The translations under genes were made by a program, and so were the position numbers. This document shows, one piece after another, positions 63,301-64,000 of a stretch of 64,000 nucleotides of DNA; within the stretch, counting starts at the first letter, position 1; each line of letters begins with the position of its first letter. The notes beneath the pieces were generated by a model. It saw only the letters and a list, made by a program, of their open reading frames with translations. It ran no database searches and had not been told where the DNA came from. Source of the stretch: Psettodes erumei (taxonomy: Eukaryota; Chordata; Actinopteri; Pleuronectiformes; Psettodidae); contig JAFBJZ010000861.1 in assembly GCA_016785225.1 (NCBI GenBank), forward strand, positions 186,001 through 250,000, read 5' to 3'.

Positions 63301-64000
63301 TCTGCCTAATCAAAGGTAAATAAAAACAAACAAAAAACACAACAGTACTCAATTTCCACAAATACGACACAAGTAAGTAAGACATGTCTCCCATTAGAGT
63401 AGCTGTGATGTTTATTCATAGTAATTTAAATGATTAGGCAACTGTCAATGACGGAAATGTCATTGATTGTGACTGAACTTTCTGTCGACGGACAAATCGC
63501 TTTACAAGGTCCAAGTTTTCTCTTACCCTCAGCGACTCCATATATGACTTGTGGCAATCTATATGTAAAGTGTGTCCGCAGGTCTGGACGTAGACGCCCC
63601 CATCCCAACCTATTGACACAGACTGCAGACAAGAACTCTGGGGAATTCAAAAGAGAAAAAATCCCATTATTTGCATGCAAATAAAGCTTCAAGCATTCAA
63701 CCTGATGGACATTTTGGTTATTTTGTGGTTATGATAATATAACAGAGTTATTAAATTTCTGCACTACGCTACGTACGCATAAAAATGAGGCTAAACCAGC
63801 ATGTTATCCTGCAGCGTTTCTTCTTTTCACTAACACCTGCGCTACAATGGCAAATAAGCAGCAACATATTTGATTATATCCAAGCCAACTAGTGTTTAGA
63901 ATGGTAAAGGATTCTAAGCACGGCCAATTAAAACAGTCGGGTCACAGCGTTAAGCTGCCAAATTTTTTTTTTTTCTGCGATGCACCCACATCTTTGAAGA
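48262..64000 (-). CDS. ubr3: UBR3, E3 ubiquitin-protein ligase (C-terminal third)
   Basis: Fourteen exons join in phase to about 585 residues that match the C terminus of UBR3 (family length about 1,890). Joined exons (plus coordinates, 5' to 3'): 64000-63990 (partial), 63637-63527, 63183-62983, 62416-62280, 59140-59055, 56276-56171, 54255-54155, 53040-52916, 50906-50799, 50541-50416, 50004-49825, 49157-48948, 48776-48637, 48379-48262. The second half of a RING domain (CGH..C, CPLC) is followed by the helical region and a cysteine/histidine-rich C-terminal zinc-binding domain. UBR3 is an E3 ligase working with UBE2A/B-type E2 enzymes; unlike UBR1/2 it is not known to bind N-degrons. Links to sensory-cell myosins and Hedgehog signalling are reported for the family. 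The UBR box and the first RING cysteines lie beyond the window. No disruption is seen. Confidence 0.96.
48458..48587. mobile_element. MITE-like element with terminal inverted repeats
   Basis: The ends gctgcgtcccaaattc (48458-48473) and ggaattgggacacagc (48572-48587) are imperfect inverted repeats (13 of 16). The interior is AT-rich with no coding sequence. It lies in the last UBR3 intron. Non-autonomous DNA transposons with such ends are frequent in fish. No clear target-site duplication was seen. Confidence 0.6.
48637..48776 (-). CDS. ubr3: UBR3 exon, C-terminal domain
   Basis: It starts HSQHCGAATGIFLLINASV, runs through four consecutive isoleucines, and continues RGHRFCLWGSVYLDAHGEED. The acceptor at cttgtag restores HSQ. 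An in-frame alternative 9 bases on would delete it. Confidence 0.95.
48948..49157 (-). CDS. ubr3: UBR3 exon, C-terminal zinc-binding domain
   Basis: Seventy codons including LLQLPDNYNIIFQYYHRK and the cysteine-rich CTACKKVP, LCLVCGAFVCLKGVCC and CEC motifs. The acceptor at 49158-49159 is preferred; an in-frame alternative lies 15 bases downstream (exon start 49142). Confidence 0.94.
49158..49824. other. UBR3 intron
   Basis: Non-coding; nothing recognised. Confidence 0.85.
49825..50004 (-). CDS. ubr3: UBR3 exon
   Basis: Sixty codons opening with four GAG codons (EEEEFSSLAVCLGLLPSA) and ending MQAEQSL. The middle (SAPPPADT) is diverged. The donor gtacga is weak, but the join restores alignment with the family. 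Confidence 0.92.
50181..50259. repeat. Near-perfect inverted repeat (34-bp arms, 11-base loop)
   Basis: Arms 50181-50214 and 50226-50259 are reverse complements at 33 of 34 positions. The hairpin sits in the 411-base UBR3 intron between exons 50541-50416 and 50004-49825. Flanking sequence (ctggatgactgagaatct) resembles a repeat I remember as common in fish, so it is probably part of an interspersed element. Confidence 0.9.
50416..50541 (-). CDS. ubr3: UBR3 exon
   Basis: Forty-two codons, LSSSVWSPQSIEFSLQQFCL to LLQHHLYGDNLTGCL. The FCLPFLR and LLQHHL segments are the family match. Donor gtatgt. Confidence 0.95.
50720..50742. repeat. (GA)n microsatellite
   Basis: About eleven GA units in the UBR3 intron between exons 50906-50799 and 50541-50416, close to the first exon's donor. 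Confidence 0.92.
50799..50906 (-). CDS. ubr3: UBR3 exon
   Basis: Thirty-six codons, NAANAEKSFEALLSHVISEL to VNAEEASM. Acceptor cctgctgcag, donor gtgaga. Confidence 0.93.
50907..52915. other. UBR3 intron
   Basis: AT-rich non-coding sequence; exons on each side join in frame. Confidence 0.85.
52916..53040 (-). CDS. ubr3: UBR3 exon
   Basis: It encodes HFTCVVRMLYNLQFTQALAA then LSTKFSPEERQAW and GALKK, matching vertebrate UBR3. Acceptor cctgtgtag, donor gtaaaa. Confidence 0.95.
53041..54154. other. UBR3 intron
   Basis: Non-coding; holds a CAG run and a 71-codon minus-strand frame (53835-54047) that does not fit the splice phases. Confidence 0.8.
53997..54014. repeat. (CAG)n short repeat
   Basis: About six CAG units in a UBR3 intron, 140 bases from an exon. 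Confidence 0.85.
54155..54255 (-). CDS. ubr3: UBR3 exon
   Basis: Thirty-three codons: SFDEERPEVPMLFRDVPSLL to TMPQPLRK. Acceptor ttttgcag, donor gtacga. It joins to EHFTCVV in the next exon. Confidence 0.93.
54256..56170. other. UBR3 intron
   Basis: Non-coding; nothing recognised. Confidence 0.85.
56171..56276 (-). CDS. ubr3: UBR3 exon
   Basis: It encodes QLFHVLAMHMRLYSIDSAYN then PWTKLTQITQSKEE. The donor is gtgagt. The C-terminal half is more diverged than the N-terminal half. Confidence 0.94.
56277..59054. other. UBR3 intron
   Basis: Non-coding; nothing recognised beyond a short GA-rich stretch near 57190. Confidence 0.85.
59055..59140 (-). CDS. ubr3: UBR3 exon
   Basis: Twenty-eight codons: SNLELELVHRGGNLCSGGAS then AAAKRSCL, with split codons at both ends that match the neighbours. 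Donor gtaagt. Confidence 0.95.
59141..62279. other. UBR3 intron
   Basis: Non-coding; nothing recognised. Confidence 0.85.
62280..62416 (-). CDS. ubr3: UBR3 exon
   Basis: It encodes TESNLSKEMELVIKDIKNTT and SPDNDFLFMYSVAR, nearly identical to vertebrate UBR3. Acceptor ccttaaag, donor gtaaga. Confidence 0.96.
62417..62982. other. UBR3 intron
   Basis: AT-rich non-coding sequence; nothing recognised. Confidence 0.85.
62983..63183 (-). CDS. ubr3: UBR3 exon, RING CPLC and following region
   Basis: Sixty-seven codons from NDQVLQGFSVDKGEF to LQEKLGLFP. TCPLCRQFANSVLPC supplies the last RING cysteines. Donor gtaagt. Confidence 0.96.
63527..63637 (-). CDS. ubr3: UBR3 exon, RING second part
   Basis: It encodes SSCLQSVSIGWDGGVYVQ and TCGHTLHIDCHKSYMESLR. 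The Cys-His-Cys zinc ligands of the RING are intact. I chose acceptor ccccag at 63638-63640 because it restores SSCL; a second in-frame acceptor lies 15 bases further on. Confidence 0.93.
63990..64000 (-). CDS. ubr3: UBR3 partial exon at window edge
   Basis: The last 11 bases of the window, read on the minus strand, encode F-K-D before a gtgggt donor. This matches the FKD that precedes SSCL in UBR3, and phase 0 fits the next exon. The fragment is very short, so the call rests on position and phase. Confidence 0.6.

Noticed and set aside
63622..63640. Acceptor at ctgcag for the UBR3 RING exon
   Set aside because: The upstream ccccag acceptor restores SSCL as in the family and matches phase with the edge exon. 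The downstream site is kept only as a possible alternative.

Overview
The window is vertebrate genomic DNA, most likely from a teleost fish. Two multi-exon genes lie on the minus strand with GT-AG introns, separated by a short intergenic gap. The introns carry CA/TG microsatellites and degraded interspersed repeats of types that are, from memory, common in ray-finned fish. There is no sign of bacterial organisation. No tRNA, rRNA or CRISPR was recognised.

Right part (48262 to 64000, minus strand): the 3' third of UBR3, a large RING-type E3 ubiquitin ligase of the UBR family. I place 14 exons, the first cut by the window edge at 64000. They join in frame into about 585 C-terminal residues: the second half of the RING, the long helical region, and the cysteine-rich C-terminal zinc-binding domain, ending at a TAA stop at 48262-48264.

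Middle (44396 to 48261): the UBR3 3' UTR and the intergenic gap, with candidate polyadenylation signals and one degraded repeat copy.

Left part (5946 to 44395, minus strand): class III myosin MYO3B. I place 29 exons that join in frame from a tiny ATG exon at 44388-44395 (inferred) to a third IQ-motif exon at 5946-6042, giving about 1,150 residues. The order is a Ste20-like kinase domain with intact catalytic residues, a linker, a complete myosin motor (P-loop, switch I, switch II, actin-binding region) and three tandem IQ motifs. The C-terminal tail and stop codon were not recognised. They probably lie beyond base 1, though two weak tail-exon candidates exist (3451-3574 and 1-121).

UBR3 followed by MYO3B on the same strand matches the order known in mammals (then SP5). 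The remaining sequence is intronic. Several blocks rich in TAAT/ATTA cores look like conserved non-coding (enhancer) DNA. Other noteworthy items are a 34-bp-arm near-perfect hairpin in a UBR3 intron, a MITE-like element with terminal inverted repeats, in-frame tandem splice acceptors in UBR3, and an 18-base match to the T7 promoter core that is probably coincidental. I found no clearly new biological system.
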